From Pseudonocardia phyllosphaerae (GTDB lineage: Bacteria > Actinomycetota > Actinomycetes > Mycobacteriales > Pseudonocardiaceae): a stretch of 64,000 bases of DNA. Of this stretch, positions 50,227 through 59,691 are shown in pieces; the stretch's first letter is position 1, and each line of letters opens with the position of its first letter. Below the pieces are notes generated by a model. The model ran no database searches and had not been told where the DNA came from. It saw only the letters and a program-made list of their open reading frames with translations. The position numbers were made by a program, and so were the translations under genes. The stretch spans positions 298,148-362,147 of the forward strand of contig NZ_JBKGXS010000004.1 of the NCBI RefSeq assembly GCF_046546475.1, written 5' to 3'.

Positions 50227-52779
50227 TCAGCCCTTGCCGAAGCCGGCGCGGCGCAGCGCCTCGGCCATGGCGTCGTTCGCCGGGCCGCGGTCGGACCGTC
50301 CGGACGGCTTGCCGCCCTGCTTGCCGCCGGCCTGGCTGCCGCCACCCGGCTTGCCGCCGCCCTGCCGGCCGCCGGCGTTCCGGCCGCCCTGGTCCCGACC
50401 GCCCTGGCCTCCGCGACCACGGCCGCCCTGGTTGCCGCCGCCCTGCTTGCCACTGCCCTGCTTGCCACTGCCCTGGTTGCCACTGCCCTGGTTGCCACCG
50501 CCCTGGTTGCCACCGCCGCGCTCGCCCTGCTTGCCGCGGTCTCCCCCGCGCTGCTGCCCGGCGCCCGGCTCGTCGTCGAGACGCAGGGTGAGCGAGATGC
50601 GCTTGCGGGCCTCGTCGACGTCGAGCACCTTGACCTTCACGACGTCACCGGACTTCACGACCTCGCGCGGGTCGGACACGTAGTCCCTGCTCATCGCGGA
50701 CACGTGCACCAGACCGTCCTGGTGCACCCCGACGTCGACGAACGCCCCGAACGCGGCCACGTTGGTGACCACGCCCTCGAGCAGCATCCCCGGCCGCAGG
50801 TCGGAGACCTTGTGGACGCCCTCGGCGAAGGTCGCGGTGCGGAACGCCGGGCGCGGGTCACGGCCCGGCTTCTCCAGCTCGGCGAGGATGTCGGTGACGG
50901 TCGGCAGACCGACGGTGCCGTCGACGTAGTCCTTGGGCTTGATCTGGTGCAGCCGTGACCCGTTGCCCAGCAGCGCGGACACGTCGACCTGGGTGCGCTC
51001 GACCATCTTCCGGACGACCGGGTAGGACTCCGGGTGCACACCGGTGACGTCGAGCGGCTCGTCGCCGCCGCGGATGCGCAGGAAGCCCGCGCACTGCTCG
51101 AAAGCCTTCGGCCCGAGCCGCGGCACGTCGGTCAGCGCCGACCGGGACCGGAACGGTCCGTGCTCGTCGCGGTAGCCGACGATCGCCCCGGCCAGGGTCT
51201 CGGAGATCCCCGAGACGCGGCGCAGCAGCGGCGCGGACGCGGAGTTCACGTCGACGCCGACGGCGTTCACACAGTCCTCGACGACCGAGTCCAGCGACCG
51301 CGACAGCGACGACTCGGGCAGGTCGTGCTGGTACTGCCCGACCCCGATCGACTTCGGGTCGATCTTGACCAGCTCGGCGAGCGGGTCCTGCAGCCGCCGC
51401 GCGATCGACACCGCGCCGCGCAGCGAGACGTCCATGTCGGGCAGCTCCGCCGACGCGTACGCCGACGCCGAGTACACCGACGCACCCGCCTCGGACACCA
51501 TCACCTTGGTCAGCTTCAGGCCCGGGTTGTCCTTGATCAGCTCCCCGGCCAGCGCGTCGGTCTCCCGGGACGCGGTGCCGTTGCCGATCGCGACCAGCTC
51601 GACGGAGTGCTTGCGGCACAGCTCCGCCAGCGTCTTCAGCGATCCCGCCCTGTCGTTGCGCGGCTCGTGCGGGTAGATCACCGCGGTGTCGACGACCTTG
51701 CCGGTCGCGTCGACGACGGCGACCTTCACCCCGGTCCGCAGGCCCGGGTCGAGCCCGATCGTGGCGCGGGTGCCGGCCGGGGCGGCGAGCAGCAGGTCGC
51801 GCAGGTTCGCGGCGAACACGCCGATCGCGCCGTCCTCGGCCGCGGAGCGCAGCCGGACCCGGATGTCGATGCCCAGCGCGGTCTGCAGCCGGGTCCGCCA
51901 GGCCCATCGGACGACGCCGAGCAGCCACGCGTCGGCGGCGCGGCCACGGTCGGCGATGCCGTACTCGGCGGCGATCGCGTTCTCGTACGGGTCGATCTCG
52001 GAGTCACCGGAGCCCGGGTCGAGGGTGACGTCGAGCGCCTCCTCGGTCTCGCCGCGGAAGACGGCGAGGATGCGGTGCGAGGGCAGCGTCGTGAACTTCT
52101 CGGCGAAGTCGAAGTAGTCGGAGAACTTGGCCGCGGCCTGGTCGTGCTCCTTGCCCTCCCGGACCTTCGTCACCAGCCGGCCGTGCGACCACATGCGCTC
52201 GCGCAGCCCGCCGACCAGGTCGGCGTTCTCCCCGATCCGCTCGACGAGGATGGCCCGGGCCCCCTCCAGCGCGGCCCCGGCGTCGGTGACCTCGTCGGTC
52301 ACGTACTGCGCGGCGGTCTCGTGCGGGTCCAGCGACGGGTCGCCCAGCAGGGCGTCGGCGAGCGGCTCGAGGCCCTGCTCGCGGGCGATCATCGCCTTGG
52401 TGCGGCGCTTGGGCTTGTAGGGCAGGTAGATGTCCTCGAGCCGGGCCTTCGACTCGGCGGCCCGGATCGTCGCCTCCAGCTCCTCGGTGAGCTTGCCCTG
52501 CCCACGCACGGAGTCGAGGACGACGGTGCGCCGCTCCTCCAGCTCCCGCAGGTAGCGCAGCCGCTCCTCCAGGGTGCGCAGCTGGGCGTCGTCGAGCCCG
52601 CCGGTCGCCTCCTTGCGGTAGCGGGCGACGAAGGGGACGGTGGACCCCTCGTCGAGCAGGGCCACCGCGGCCCCGACCTGGTCGGAGCGGGCGCCGAGCT
52701 CGTCGGCGATGCGCTGGTTGATCGAGCGGTGCTGCTGCGGGACGTCCGTGCGGGCGTCCACCGGTGCCGTGCCTGTCAC
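50227..52779 (-). CDS. tex: Tex-family RNA-binding transcription accessory protein
   Basis: 850 residues from GTG 52779. Domains in order: N-terminal Tex helix-turn-helix region (INQRIADELGARSDQVGAAVALLDEGSTVPFVARYRKEATGGLDD, a signature), YqgF-like domain (IGLDPGLRTGVKVAVVDATGK), helix-hairpin-helix part (NAVGVDVNSASAPLLRRVSGI), and an S1 RNA-binding domain near 660-730. The C-terminus (from about 740) is a Gly/Asn/Gln/Lys/Arg-rich tail with G-x-G-(N/K)-Q pentapeptides. Tex binds nucleic acid and affects transcription in bacteria. Standard length without the tail is about 770-780. Confidence 0.95.
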   Translation of the reverse strand: MTGTAPVDARTDVPQQHRSINQRIADELGARSDQVGAAVALLDEGSTVPFVARYRKEATGGLDDAQLRTLEERLRYLRELEERRTVVLDSVRGQGKLTEELEATIRAAESKARLEDIYLPYKPKRRTKAMIAREQGLEPLADALLGDPSLDPHETAAQYVTDEVTDAGAALEGARAILVERIGENADLVGGLRERMWSHGRLVTKVREGKEHDQAAAKFSDYFDFAEKFTTLPSHRILAVFRGETEEALDVTLDPGSGDSEIDPYENAIAAEYGIADRGRAADAWLLGVVRWAWRTRLQTALGIDIRVRLRSAAEDGAIGVFAANLRDLLLAAPAGTRATIGLDPGLRTGVKVAVVDATGKVVDTAVIYPHEPRNDRAGSLKTLAELCRKHSVELVAIGNGTASRETDALAGELIKDNPGLKLTKVMVSEAGASVYSASAYASAELPDMDVSLRGAVSIARRLQDPLAELVKIDPKSIGVGQYQHDLPESSLSRSLDSVVEDCVNAVGVDVNSASAPLLRRVSGISETLAGAIVGYRDEHGPFRSRSALTDVPRLGPKAFEQCAGFLRIRGGDEPLDVTGVHPESYPVVRKMVERTQVDVSALLGNGSRLHQIKPKDYVDGTVGLPTVTDILAELEKPGRDPRPAFRTATFAEGVHKVSDLRPGMLLEGVVTNVAAFGAFVDVGVHQDGLVHVSAMSRDYVSDPREVVKSGDVVKVKVLDVDEARKRISLTLRLDDEPGAGQQRGGDRGKQGERGGGNQGGGNQGSGNQGSGKQGSGKQGGGNQGGRGRGGQGGRDQGGRNAGGRQGGGKPGGGSQAGGKQGGKPSGRSDRGPANDAMAEALRRAGFGKG

Positions 52780-52927
52780 CCCACCATCGTGGCGAACCGT
52801 GCGCGGACCGCGACCGCCGGGTGGGGGCTCGCGCGCGGATGGTGCGTACCGGCTTCCCGCCGGGTGCGCACCGTCCTGTCACCGAATCATCAGGATCCGC
52901 TCAGGTACCAGGGCTAACGTCGGCGCC

Positions 52928-54289
52928 GTGGGAGCCGACATGGCCGAGGTGACGTCGGGAACCGGGATCGTGATCCCGCAGTGGTCGTTGCTGGACGGGT
53001 GGCTGCCGCTGACCGTGCAGGGCCTCGCCGCGCTCGCCGTGCTGCTGGTGGTCGTCCGGCGCGGGCGCGACTGGTGGACGGCGTGGCTGCCGCTGGCCGT
53101 GCTCGCCGGGATCGCGACCGCGTTCGCCGTGCACGCCGTCGCCGGGGCGGAGGGGATGCTGACCGACCCCGCCCCGGCGGCGCTGTGGGTGTGGACGGCG
53201 GTGACGGCGACCGCGGCGGTCGCCGTCGTCGCCGGGTGGCGGGCGCGCTGGTGGCGCCGGCTCACCGCACTGGCCGCGGTCCCGCTGGCCCTGATGTCGA
53301 CGGTGCTGGTGCTCAACCAGTGGGTCGGGTACCTGCCGACGGTCGCGGACGCGGTCGCCGACGCCGCCGCGGCCCCGCTGCCCGACGAGTCCGGCCCGGA
53401 TGTCTCCTCCACCGCGTCCGGGCCGGTCCCGGCACACGGCCGGCTGGTGCCGGTGACGATCCCGTCGACGGCCAGCGGGTTCGACCACCGCCAGGAGCTC
53501 GTCTACCTGCCACCGGCCTGGTTCACCGGCCGTGACCGCACCGCGCTGCCGGTGGTGCTGATGATCGGTGGCGAGTTCTCCCAGCCGTCGGACTGGCCGC
53601 GCACCGGCGACGCCGTCGACACCGCCGACCGGTTCGCCGCCGCGCACCACGGCCTCGCCCCGGTGCTGGTGTTCGCCGACGCATCGGGCTCGTTCTCCAC
53701 CGACACCGAGTGCGTCAACGGCACCAAGGGTGCCGCCGCGGACCACCTCACGAAGGACGTGCGTCCCTTCGTCGCCGACCACTTCGGACTGTCGACGGCG
53801 GCGGCGCACTGGGGTGTCGCCGGGTTCTCCACCGGCGGGACCTGCGCGATCGACCTCACCGTCATGCACCCGGAGCTGTTCTCGGCCTTCGACGACATCG
53901 AGGGCGACCTCGCACCCAACACCGGCACCGTCTCGCAGACGGTGAGCAGGCTCTTCGGCGGTGACGCCGCGGCGTACGCGGCGTTCGACCCGGCCGCGGT
54001 GATGGCCCGGCACGGCACCTACACCGGCACGGCGGGCCGGTTCGACGAGAGCAACGGGCACACCGCCTCCGGCGCGACGGTCCCCGCGGCACAGCGGGCG
54101 GCGGCGTTCACCCTGGCCACGCACGCGCGCCGGGCCGGCATCCCGGTGGCCGTCGAGCAGCGGACGGGCGGGCACAACTGGCAGTTCGCGGCGAACGCGT
54201 TCGGCTCGGCGCTGCCCTGGCTGGTGGAACGGCTCGCCGGGCCGGTGGCCGAACCGCGTCCGGGGCCCACCACGAACCACGGAACGTGA
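52928..54289 (+). CDS. Membrane-anchored esterase (antigen 85/PF00756-type)
   Basis: 453 residues from GTG 52928. Four helices (about 28-45, 54-75, 92-112, 125-145) are followed by an extracytoplasmic alpha/beta hydrolase of the putative esterase family: LVYLPPAWF, oxyanion MIGGEFSQPSDW, nucleophile S301 in GVAGFSTGGTCAIDL, and a C-terminal GGHNWQFAANA histidine. Relatives include mycolyltransferases and esterases; only the esterase fold can be claimed. Its stop overlaps the next gene's GTG (GTGA), so the lipoprotein is co-translated. Confidence 0.87.
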   Translation: MGADMAEVTSGTGIVIPQWSLLDGWLPLTVQGLAALAVLLVVVRRGRDWWTAWLPLAVLAGIATAFAVHAVAGAEGMLTDPAPAALWVWTAVTATAAVAVVAGWRARWWRRLTALAAVPLALMSTVLVLNQWVGYLPTVADAVADAAAAPLPDESGPDVSSTASGPVPAHGRLVPVTIPSTASGFDHRQELVYLPPAWFTGRDRTALPVVLMIGGEFSQPSDWPRTGDAVDTADRFAAAHHGLAPVLVFADASGSFSTDTECVNGTKGAAADHLTKDVRPFVADHFGLSTAAAHWGVAGFSTGGTCAIDLTVMHPELFSAFDDIEGDLAPNTGTVSQTVSRLFGGDAAAYAAFDPAAVMARHGTYTGTAGRFDESNGHTASGATVPAAQRAAAFTLATHARRAGIPVAVEQRTGGHNWQFAANAFGSALPWLVERLAGPVAEPRPGPTTNHGT

Positions 54290-55368
54290 CACCTCGCCTG
54301 CTGCCCGCCACCGTCGTCGCGTCGGGGGTGGCCGCGGTGGCCCTGCTCGCCGGGTGCGCCGCGGAACCCGACCCCGGGCCCGCGGCGGCCGCCACCGCAC
54401 CGGCCGCACCCGGACGTGCCGGGGTACCCGCCCGGTTCGCCGAGCCGCTGCCCCCGCCCGCGGAGCCGGGTGTCGCGCCGCCGGTGACCGGCACCCCGCC
54501 GGGCCGCGTCGTCGGCGTCGGGGCCTCCCCGGAGGGAATCGTCGCGGACGGGCCGAGCCGGCGGGTCGTGGTCGGCGTACGGGACCCGGCGCGGCTCGTG
54601 CTGCTCGACGCCGACTCCACCGCCCGGGTCACCGACGTGCCGGTACCCGGCCCGCTGCGCCACCTGCAGCTGGCCGCGCCAGGCGGCCCGGTGCTCGTGC
54701 CCGACGAGGGCGCAGGCGGCCTGCTGCGCGTCGACCTGCCGTCGGGAACGGTGTCGTCGCAGGTCGGGACCGGCGCGATGGCGCACGACGCGACGGCCAC
54801 GGCCGCCGGAACCGTGTTCGTCGCCAACGAGGGCGGCGGCAGCGTGTCGGTCGTACGCGGCGACCAGGTCGTCCGGCAGCTCACCGACGTCACCCAGCCC
54901 GCGGGCCTCGCGCCGGTCGGCGACCGGGTCGGGCTGATCGACGTCCGGGAGAACTCCCTGACCGTCTACGACGCGGCTACCGGCGACCCGATCCGCGAGC
55001 TCCCCGCCGGCGACGGCCCCACGCACCTGGTCGCCGACAGGCACGGCCGCATGATCGCCACGGACACCCGCGGCAACCGGATCATCGTGTTCGACCCGTC
55101 CGGCGACCCCCGCGAGCTCGCCCGGGTCGACCTGCCGGGGCAGCCCTACGGCATCGCCTACGACGCCGAGCGCGACCGGCTCTGGGTCGCCGCGAGCGGC
55201 GGGAACGTGCTGGTCGGCTACGACATGACCGACCCGACGCCGCGGGAGGTCACCCGCATCCCGACCGTGCAGCAGCCGAACACCGTCGCCGCCGACCCGC
55301 GGACCGGGCGGGTCTTCGTCACCGGGACCAGCGGGGGCGTGGTGCAGGTGGTCGAGCCGCCGGCCTGA
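54286..55368 (+). CDS. Beta-propeller lipoprotein, YncE-like
   Basis: 360 residues. A lipoprotein signal ends LLAGC with C24. A Pro/Ala-rich spacer to about 65 is followed by YncE/SMP-30-type propeller repeats (GRMIATDTRGNRIIVFDPSG, GIAYDAERDRLWVAASGGNVLVGYD, NTVAADPRTGRVFVTGTSGG). It is anchored on the outer face of the membrane; YncE-type proteins bind DNA, metals or partners, and its role here is unknown. Coupled to the membrane esterase upstream. Confidence 0.85.
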   Translation: MTPRLLPATVVASGVAAVALLAGCAAEPDPGPAAAATAPAAPGRAGVPARFAEPLPPPAEPGVAPPVTGTPPGRVVGVGASPEGIVADGPSRRVVVGVRDPARLVLLDADSTARVTDVPVPGPLRHLQLAAPGGPVLVPDEGAGGLLRVDLPSGTVSSQVGTGAMAHDATATAAGTVFVANEGGGSVSVVRGDQVVRQLTDVTQPAGLAPVGDRVGLIDVRENSLTVYDAATGDPIRELPAGDGPTHLVADRHGRMIATDTRGNRIIVFDPSGDPRELARVDLPGQPYGIAYDAERDRLWVAASGGNVLVGYDMTDPTPREVTRIPTVQQPNTVAADPRTGRVFVTGTSGGVVQVVEPPA

Positions 55369-55380
55369 GGCAGGGGTCGG

Positions 55381-55488
55381 GCGCTGGGCTCACTCGCGAC
55401 GCTGGGCTCACCCGCAACGCTGCGCTCACCCGCAACGCTGCGCTCACCCGCAACGCTGCGCTCACCCGCAACGCTGGGCTCACTCGCA
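55381..55488. repeat. 18-bp minisatellite, six units
   Basis: Six near-identical head-to-tail copies of ACGCTG(C/G)GCTCACCCGCA between two convergent genes (unit starts 55381, 55399, 55417, 55435, 55453, 55471). The three central copies are identical. In one frame they read LTRNAA, but no start or family supports a gene. Confidence 0.9.
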
Positions 55489-55523
55489 ACGCAGTCACTC
55501 GCGCCCACTCGCACGCAACACAG

Positions 55524-56063
55524 TCACTCGCGCCGCAGCACGAACACGAACGGCGCCGCGAGGTCGCGCAGGTCCATCGCACCGAGCACGGTGCGCTCGT
55601 CGACCCGGCGGAACACATCGTTGATCGGCAGGTCGTCGTAGACCATGGTCGCGCTGACCACGCCCCGGTACCCGGTCATCCGCAGCCGGGCCTTCGGCGC
55701 CGTCGTCGCCAGGCGGGGAGCGACCGACCGGGTCAGCGACAGCAGCGCCGCGCTGCGCAGCGCGGCCGGGTACCGCAGCAGCGCGGGCAGCGGCACGAAC
55801 GCCGGGTTCAGCGAGTAACGGCCGCCACGCGGATGGTCCATGACCAGCGGGTGGACCGCGTCGGGACTCTCGAACCGCTTGCCGTGCCAGCCGATCCGGC
55901 CCAGCAGTCCGTCGAGCGGGTTGCCGGTGGGGATCTCGCCGCCCGCCCACTCCCCCAGCATCTCCTCGACGCCGACGGTGGGCAGCGCGTCGAACAGCGC
56001 GAGCGCCTCGCCGAGCGTCGCCCCGTGCTCGAGGTAGTCCAGGGTTGCAGCGGGTGCCGTCAC
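55524..56063 (-). CDS. GXWXG/DUF4334 protein
   Basis: 179 residues from GTG 56063, with a strong GGAGGAATC site before it. The N-terminal GXWXG motif block is LGEWAGGEIPTGNPLDGLLGRIGWHGKRFES and the C-terminal DUF4334 block is MTGYRGVVSATMVYDDLPINDVFRRVDERTVLGAMDLR. The domain pair is widespread in actinobacteria with unknown function; a small beta-barrel that may bind a ligand is likely. The 206-base upstream gap contains a 13-base tandem word (ACCGGCGTCGAGT, 56171-56196) and the divergent DUF4185 start. Confidence 0.87.
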   Translation of the reverse strand: MTAPAATLDYLEHGATLGEALALFDALPTVGVEEMLGEWAGGEIPTGNPLDGLLGRIGWHGKRFESPDAVHPLVMDHPRGGRYSLNPAFVPLPALLRYPAALRSAALLSLTRSVAPRLATTAPKARLRMTGYRGVVSATMVYDDLPINDVFRRVDERTVLGAMDLRDLAAPFVFVLRRE

Positions 56064-56269
56064 GATTCCTCCGGTACGGACGAGGGGGCTTCCGGGAGAA
56101 CCGTAGCCCGCGCGGGCGGCGCCGGACCGCACACCGGGAGCCGCACGCCCGGAGCCGCGCCGCGTCCACAACCGGCGTCGAGTACCGGCGTCGAGTACCG
56201 GCCTGCACCACCGGCCATCGCCGCGGCCGCCGCCGACCGCGTCGTTCCGCGGTCCCCTAGGGTCGGGGC

Positions 56270-57289
56270 ATGGGCGGCATCTCCAAGATCGGCGACCTGA
56301 CCGGCCCCGGGTTCACCGACGCGTTCGGGATCGGCGGCACCGACCTGGGCATCGTCACGACCGCGCCGGACGGGCGGCTGGTCGCGGTCTTCGGGGACAC
56401 CTTCGACCGGGCCGGCGTCGGCGGGCCCGGCTGGCGGTCGCCGGTGGTGCTGTTCGCCGACCCCGCCGACGTCGGGTCCGGGCTGCGCTGGACCGGCTCC
56501 GGCGGCGACACCGAGGACTACGCGTGCCGGCTCGTCAGCAAGCCGCGCACGAAGATCTTCAAGCCGCACCACCGCGTCACGACGATCCTGCCCGCCGACG
56601 TCATCACCCTCGGCGACACGATGTACCTCTACGTCATGGCCAACAAGGGTCTCGGGAACGTGCGCTACACCGAGATCCTCGCCTCGCACGACAACGGCGT
56701 GTCCTGGGAGCGCACCGGTGCCTGGTGGCCCGGCACCCACTACGACGGGCTGTTCCAGCAGCTCACCTGGTGCGCCGAGGACGACGGGTACGTCTACGCC
56801 TACACCACCGGCTTCCAGCGCCGCGACGGTCTGCTGCTGCACCGGGTGCCGGCCGAGCGGATCACCGACCCGGACGCGTGGGCGCCGTGGGGCTTCGCCG
56901 GGGAGCGCTGGGGCTGGGGCAACCCGCCGACGCTGACGATCCCCGGCGCGTTCGGCGAGCTGAACCTGCGGAAGGTCCCCGGTCCCGGCGGGCGCGAGTA
57001 CCGGCTGCTGACGTTCTTCGATGCCGGCAACTACCGCATCGACACCATGCTGCTCGACGCGCCGAACGCCGACCTGCACCACGCCCCGCGGATGACGCTG
57101 CTGCAGGGCTGCGCGTGGCACGACGAGGACCACGACGGCGGCCGGGTCGCGCAGCTCTACGGCGGCTACGTCGTGCCCGGGTCGACCCTGGACGACCTGC
57201 ACCTGGTCGTCAGCCAGTGGAACACCGCGACCAACTGGCCCTACCGGTCGATGCAGTTCCGCGCGGACGCGACGCCGCTGCTCGGCTGA
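56270..57289 (+). CDS. DUF4185 five-bladed propeller-like protein
   Basis: 339 residues. The opening (KIGDLTGPGFTDAFGIGGTDLGIVTTAPDGRLVAVFGDTF) and the GNVRYTEILASHDNGVSWERTG, EDDGYVYAYTTGF and NPPTLTIPG segments mark DUF4185, a beta-propeller related to glycosidase-like folds. No signal peptide is seen at ATG 56270. Function unknown; some relatives act on mycobacterial arabinan-type glycans, which would fit an arabinan-containing wall, but this is inference. Stands alone. Confidence 0.85.
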   Translation: MGGISKIGDLTGPGFTDAFGIGGTDLGIVTTAPDGRLVAVFGDTFDRAGVGGPGWRSPVVLFADPADVGSGLRWTGSGGDTEDYACRLVSKPRTKIFKPHHRVTTILPADVITLGDTMYLYVMANKGLGNVRYTEILASHDNGVSWERTGAWWPGTHYDGLFQQLTWCAEDDGYVYAYTTGFQRRDGLLLHRVPAERITDPDAWAPWGFAGERWGWGNPPTLTIPGAFGELNLRKVPGPGGREYRLLTFFDAGNYRIDTMLLDAPNADLHHAPRMTLLQGCAWHDEDHDGGRVAQLYGGYVVPGSTLDDLHLVVSQWNTATNWPYRSMQFRADATPLLG

Positions 57290-57292
57290 GCG

Positions 57293-57349
57293 CCTGTGCC
57301 GGTGGCCGTGCCTGTGCCTGTGCCTGTGCCGGTGGCCGTACCTGTGCCG
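57293..57349. repeat. Low-complexity CCTGTGC-type repeats
   Basis: A run of GTGCCT hexamers with CCGGTGGCCGT interruptions lies just past the DUF4185 stop, in the 177-base gap before the P1 peptidase. No gene is supported. Confidence 0.7.
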
Positions 57350-57466
57350 ATGACCACGCCGAGCGCCCGGTAGTTAACACGGACGATCTTGTACGGCCGA
57401 TGCCGCGCTCATAGGTTCCTCGCCGCAGAGGGGTCGGATGGCCCCCGGAAGTGCGAGGAGACCACC

Positions 57467-58807
57467 ATGAGCCGCGGCATCCACCCGTCGTCGGAGGTAC
57501 CTGAGCCGGAGAGCTCGCCGGGCGAGGTCGCTCCCGACCGGATGAGCAGGCGCGGCGTCCTGCGGGGCGCCGCCACGGCCGGAGCCGGACTCGGCCTGGG
57601 TTCGCTGATCGCCCCCGCTCCGGCCGTGGCGGCGCCCGCACTGCCCGCCCCGGATCCGGCCGCCGCGTCGTCGGCCGGCGCGGCGCCCACGCCGACCGCG
57701 GACGGCATCCCGCCGGAGCTGCTGGCCCGGATCCGGGCGGGTGAGCGGTTCCGCCTGCGCGAGCTCGGGATCGCGATCGGCGACATCCCCACCGGGAAGT
57801 TCAACGCCATCACCGACGTCCCCGGGATCAAGGTCGGCTACAAGACCCTGATCCACGACGAGCCCGGCATCGCACGCACCGGTGTCACCGTGATCGTCCC
57901 GCGGGACGACATCAAGGACAACAACTGCTACGCCGCGTTCTTCTCGCACAACGGCAACGGCGAGATGACCGGCACGCACTGGGTGACTGAGAACGGGCTG
58001 CTCACCAGCAACATCGGTATCACCAACACCGCCCAGGTCGGCCTCGTGCGCGACACCCTGGTGAAGCTGCAGGCCGAGGCGGACCCCACGCTGACCTGGG
58101 CGCTGCCGGTCGCCACCGAGACCTGGGACGGCAAGTTCAACGACATCAACCGGTTCTGGCTCACCGAGAACGACGTCCGGGAAGCCGTGGCCTCGGCCCG
58201 CAGCGGGGTGCCCGACGAGGGCAACGTCGGCGGCGGCACCGGGATGAGCTTCATGGGATGGAAGGGCGGCAGCGGGACGTCGTCGCGGCAGGTCCGGCAC
58301 GGTGCCGACACCTACACCGTCGGCGTGTTCGTGCAGTCGAACTTCGGCAAGAAGGACGACCTGCGCGTCAACGGCGCACCGGTCGGCAAGGACCTGCCCG
58401 AGCCCGGGAAGTACGACGTCCCGAACGGGAAGACGAAGTCCTGCATCATCATCGTCGCCACCGACGCGCCGCTTCTCGCCGACCAGTGCCGGCGGCTGGC
58501 GGTGCGGGCCGCGAACGGCCTCGCCGCGGTCGGCGGGATCGCCTCCGACGGCGACGGCGACATCTACTTCGCCTTCTCCACCGGCAACTCGATCCCTGCC
58601 GAGTCCGAGGAGCCCTCGGCCAACCGGCCCACGGCCCTGTCCGGACGCGACATGGACCCGTTCTTCCGGGCCACCATCGACGCGACCCAGGAGGCCCTGA
58701 TCAACTCGGGGACGAAGGCGCAGACCCTCGCGGGGCTCAACGGCCGGGTCAAGTACGCCATCCCGCTGGAACCGTTCATCCAGTCGGTCCAGTACCACCG
58801 GGTGTAG
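57467..58807 (+). CDS. Tat-exported P1/S58-family peptidase (DmpA-like)
   Basis: 446 residues from ATG 57467 after GCGAGGAG. A twin-arginine signal (R28-R29 in RMSRRGVLRG) and a hydrophobic run ending AVA-AP indicate export, folded. The S58 core is clear: NAITDVPGIKVGYKT, NGNGEMTGTHWVTENGLL, NVGGGTGMSF, GGSGTSSRQV. S325 in the SCIIIVATDAPL segment lies where DmpA/BapA enzymes cleave themselves to free the N-terminal Ser nucleophile. Those enzymes are beta- or D-aminopeptidases. The residue before S325 is Lys rather than Gly or Asn. Confidence 0.85.
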   Translation: MSRGIHPSSEVPEPESSPGEVAPDRMSRRGVLRGAATAGAGLGLGSLIAPAPAVAAPALPAPDPAAASSAGAAPTPTADGIPPELLARIRAGERFRLRELGIAIGDIPTGKFNAITDVPGIKVGYKTLIHDEPGIARTGVTVIVPRDDIKDNNCYAAFFSHNGNGEMTGTHWVTENGLLTSNIGITNTAQVGLVRDTLVKLQAEADPTLTWALPVATETWDGKFNDINRFWLTENDVREAVASARSGVPDEGNVGGGTGMSFMGWKGGSGTSSRQVRHGADTYTVGVFVQSNFGKKDDLRVNGAPVGKDLPEPGKYDVPNGKTKSCIIIVATDAPLLADQCRRLAVRAANGLAAVGGIASDGDGDIYFAFSTGNSIPAESEEPSANRPTALSGRDMDPFFRATIDATQEALINSGTKAQTLAGLNGRVKYAIPLEPFIQSVQYHRV

Positions 58808-58824
58808 CCGCCCCGGCTGCGGCG

Positions 58825-59223
58825 TCACTCCTCGCCGGGCGGCAGCAGGCTCAGGTACCAGCGGCCTTCCTTCTGCATGATCGACAACGACGTCAGGACC
58901 GGTCCGGAGCGGATCTCCAGGGTGTCCGCCGGGGTCTCGTGCACGACCGGAGTCCCGGCGGCCCGCAGCCGGGAGGCGTAGTCGTCGGAGAAGCCACGGT
59001 CGGGGGAGTCCTCGAGCAGCTCGTGCAGCCGGGAGCCGTCGCCGTCGTGCAGGGCCGCGCCGGCGCGGGCGACCAGGGAGGCGCGATCGTCCGCGCCCCG
59101 CTCGCCCTGCGCGGTGATCGTGACGACCGTGCCGATGATCCAGAACGCCATGAAGGCGACGGCCAGCCAGGACAGCGCGCGACGCCGTCGGCTCGGCCGG
59201 TGCGGGATGGGGATGGCGGTCAT
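58825..59223 (-). CDS. Single-helix membrane protein of unknown function
   Basis: 132 residues from ATG 59223. A basic N-terminus (HRPSRRRR) precedes one helix (ALSWLAVAFMAFWIIGTVVTITA), then an extracytoplasmic domain with a helical start (ASLVARAGAALHDGDGSRLHELL) and strands (LTSLSIMQKEGRWYLSLLPPGEE), a pattern like small DUF4878/Rv0361-type membrane proteins. No enzyme motif. It converges with the P1 peptidase gene, 17 bases between stops. Confidence 0.65.
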   Translation of the reverse strand: MTAIPIPHRPSRRRRALSWLAVAFMAFWIIGTVVTITAQGERGADDRASLVARAGAALHDGDGSRLHELLEDSPDRGFSDDYASRLRAAGTPVVHETPADTLEIRSGPVLTSLSIMQKEGRWYLSLLPPGEE

Positions 59224-59267
59224 GGCGAAGCCACTCTGACACATCTGCGACCCATCGCGGCCACGCT

Positions 59268-59318
59268 GCCGCACCATCCGGCCGCACCATCCGGCCGCAC
59301 CGTCCGGCCGCACCCCGG
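59268..59318. repeat. 13-bp tandem repeat, about four units
   Basis: GCCGCACCATCCG repeats at 59268, 59281 and 59294 (with one A-to-G change), and a degenerate fourth copy follows. Lies about 45 bases upstream of the single-helix membrane protein start. Confidence 0.8.
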
Positions 59319-59483
59319 CGCGCCGGGGTGCGGCGCACCCGACGTTCCCCTGTGCCCGGCACGGGCCGGGGCTGTGAGGCGGGCGCCGGGTCGCCGGGTC
59401 GGCCGGGTCGCCGGGTCCACGCCGGAGGTTTCGGGGCTGCCGGGCGGGCCCGGCCCGACAGAACGGCCTGCGCCACAACCACA

Positions 59484-59558
59484 CTGTCCGGGGCAGCACC
59501 GTCCGGTCCAGCACCGTCCGGGGCAGCACCGTCCGGGGCAGCACCGTCCGGCGCAGCG
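59484..59558. repeat. 15-bp tandem repeat, five units
   Basis: CCGTCCGGGGCAGCA-type units start at 59484, 59499, 59514, 59529 and 59544, each differing at no more than a few positions. Unrelated to the 13-bp array 170 bases away. Confidence 0.8.
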
Positions 59559-59691
59559 GGGCTGCCGCCCACCGCGCCGTACGGGTGGGACGTCGAACCC
59601 CGGGACAGTCGTACGACGTAGGTCCTGGAGAACAGTGGATCGAGGCGAGCACTCGTGGGCCCGGCGACGGGCCCGCACCGAAAGGGGCGGC

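Larger units (their letters stand above)
59224..59691. other. Repeat-rich intergenic region upstream of the TVP38 gene
   Basis: 468 bases between divergent genes, carrying two separate tandem repeat arrays and a likely TVP38 promoter. No gene is supported; frames that cross it are compositional. AAAGGGG at 59681-59687 is the TVP38 ribosome site. Confidence 0.6.

Noticed and set aside
55381..55488. CRISPR-like array
   Set aside because: Units are directly adjacent with no unique spacers and no cas gene nearby; it is a minisatellite.
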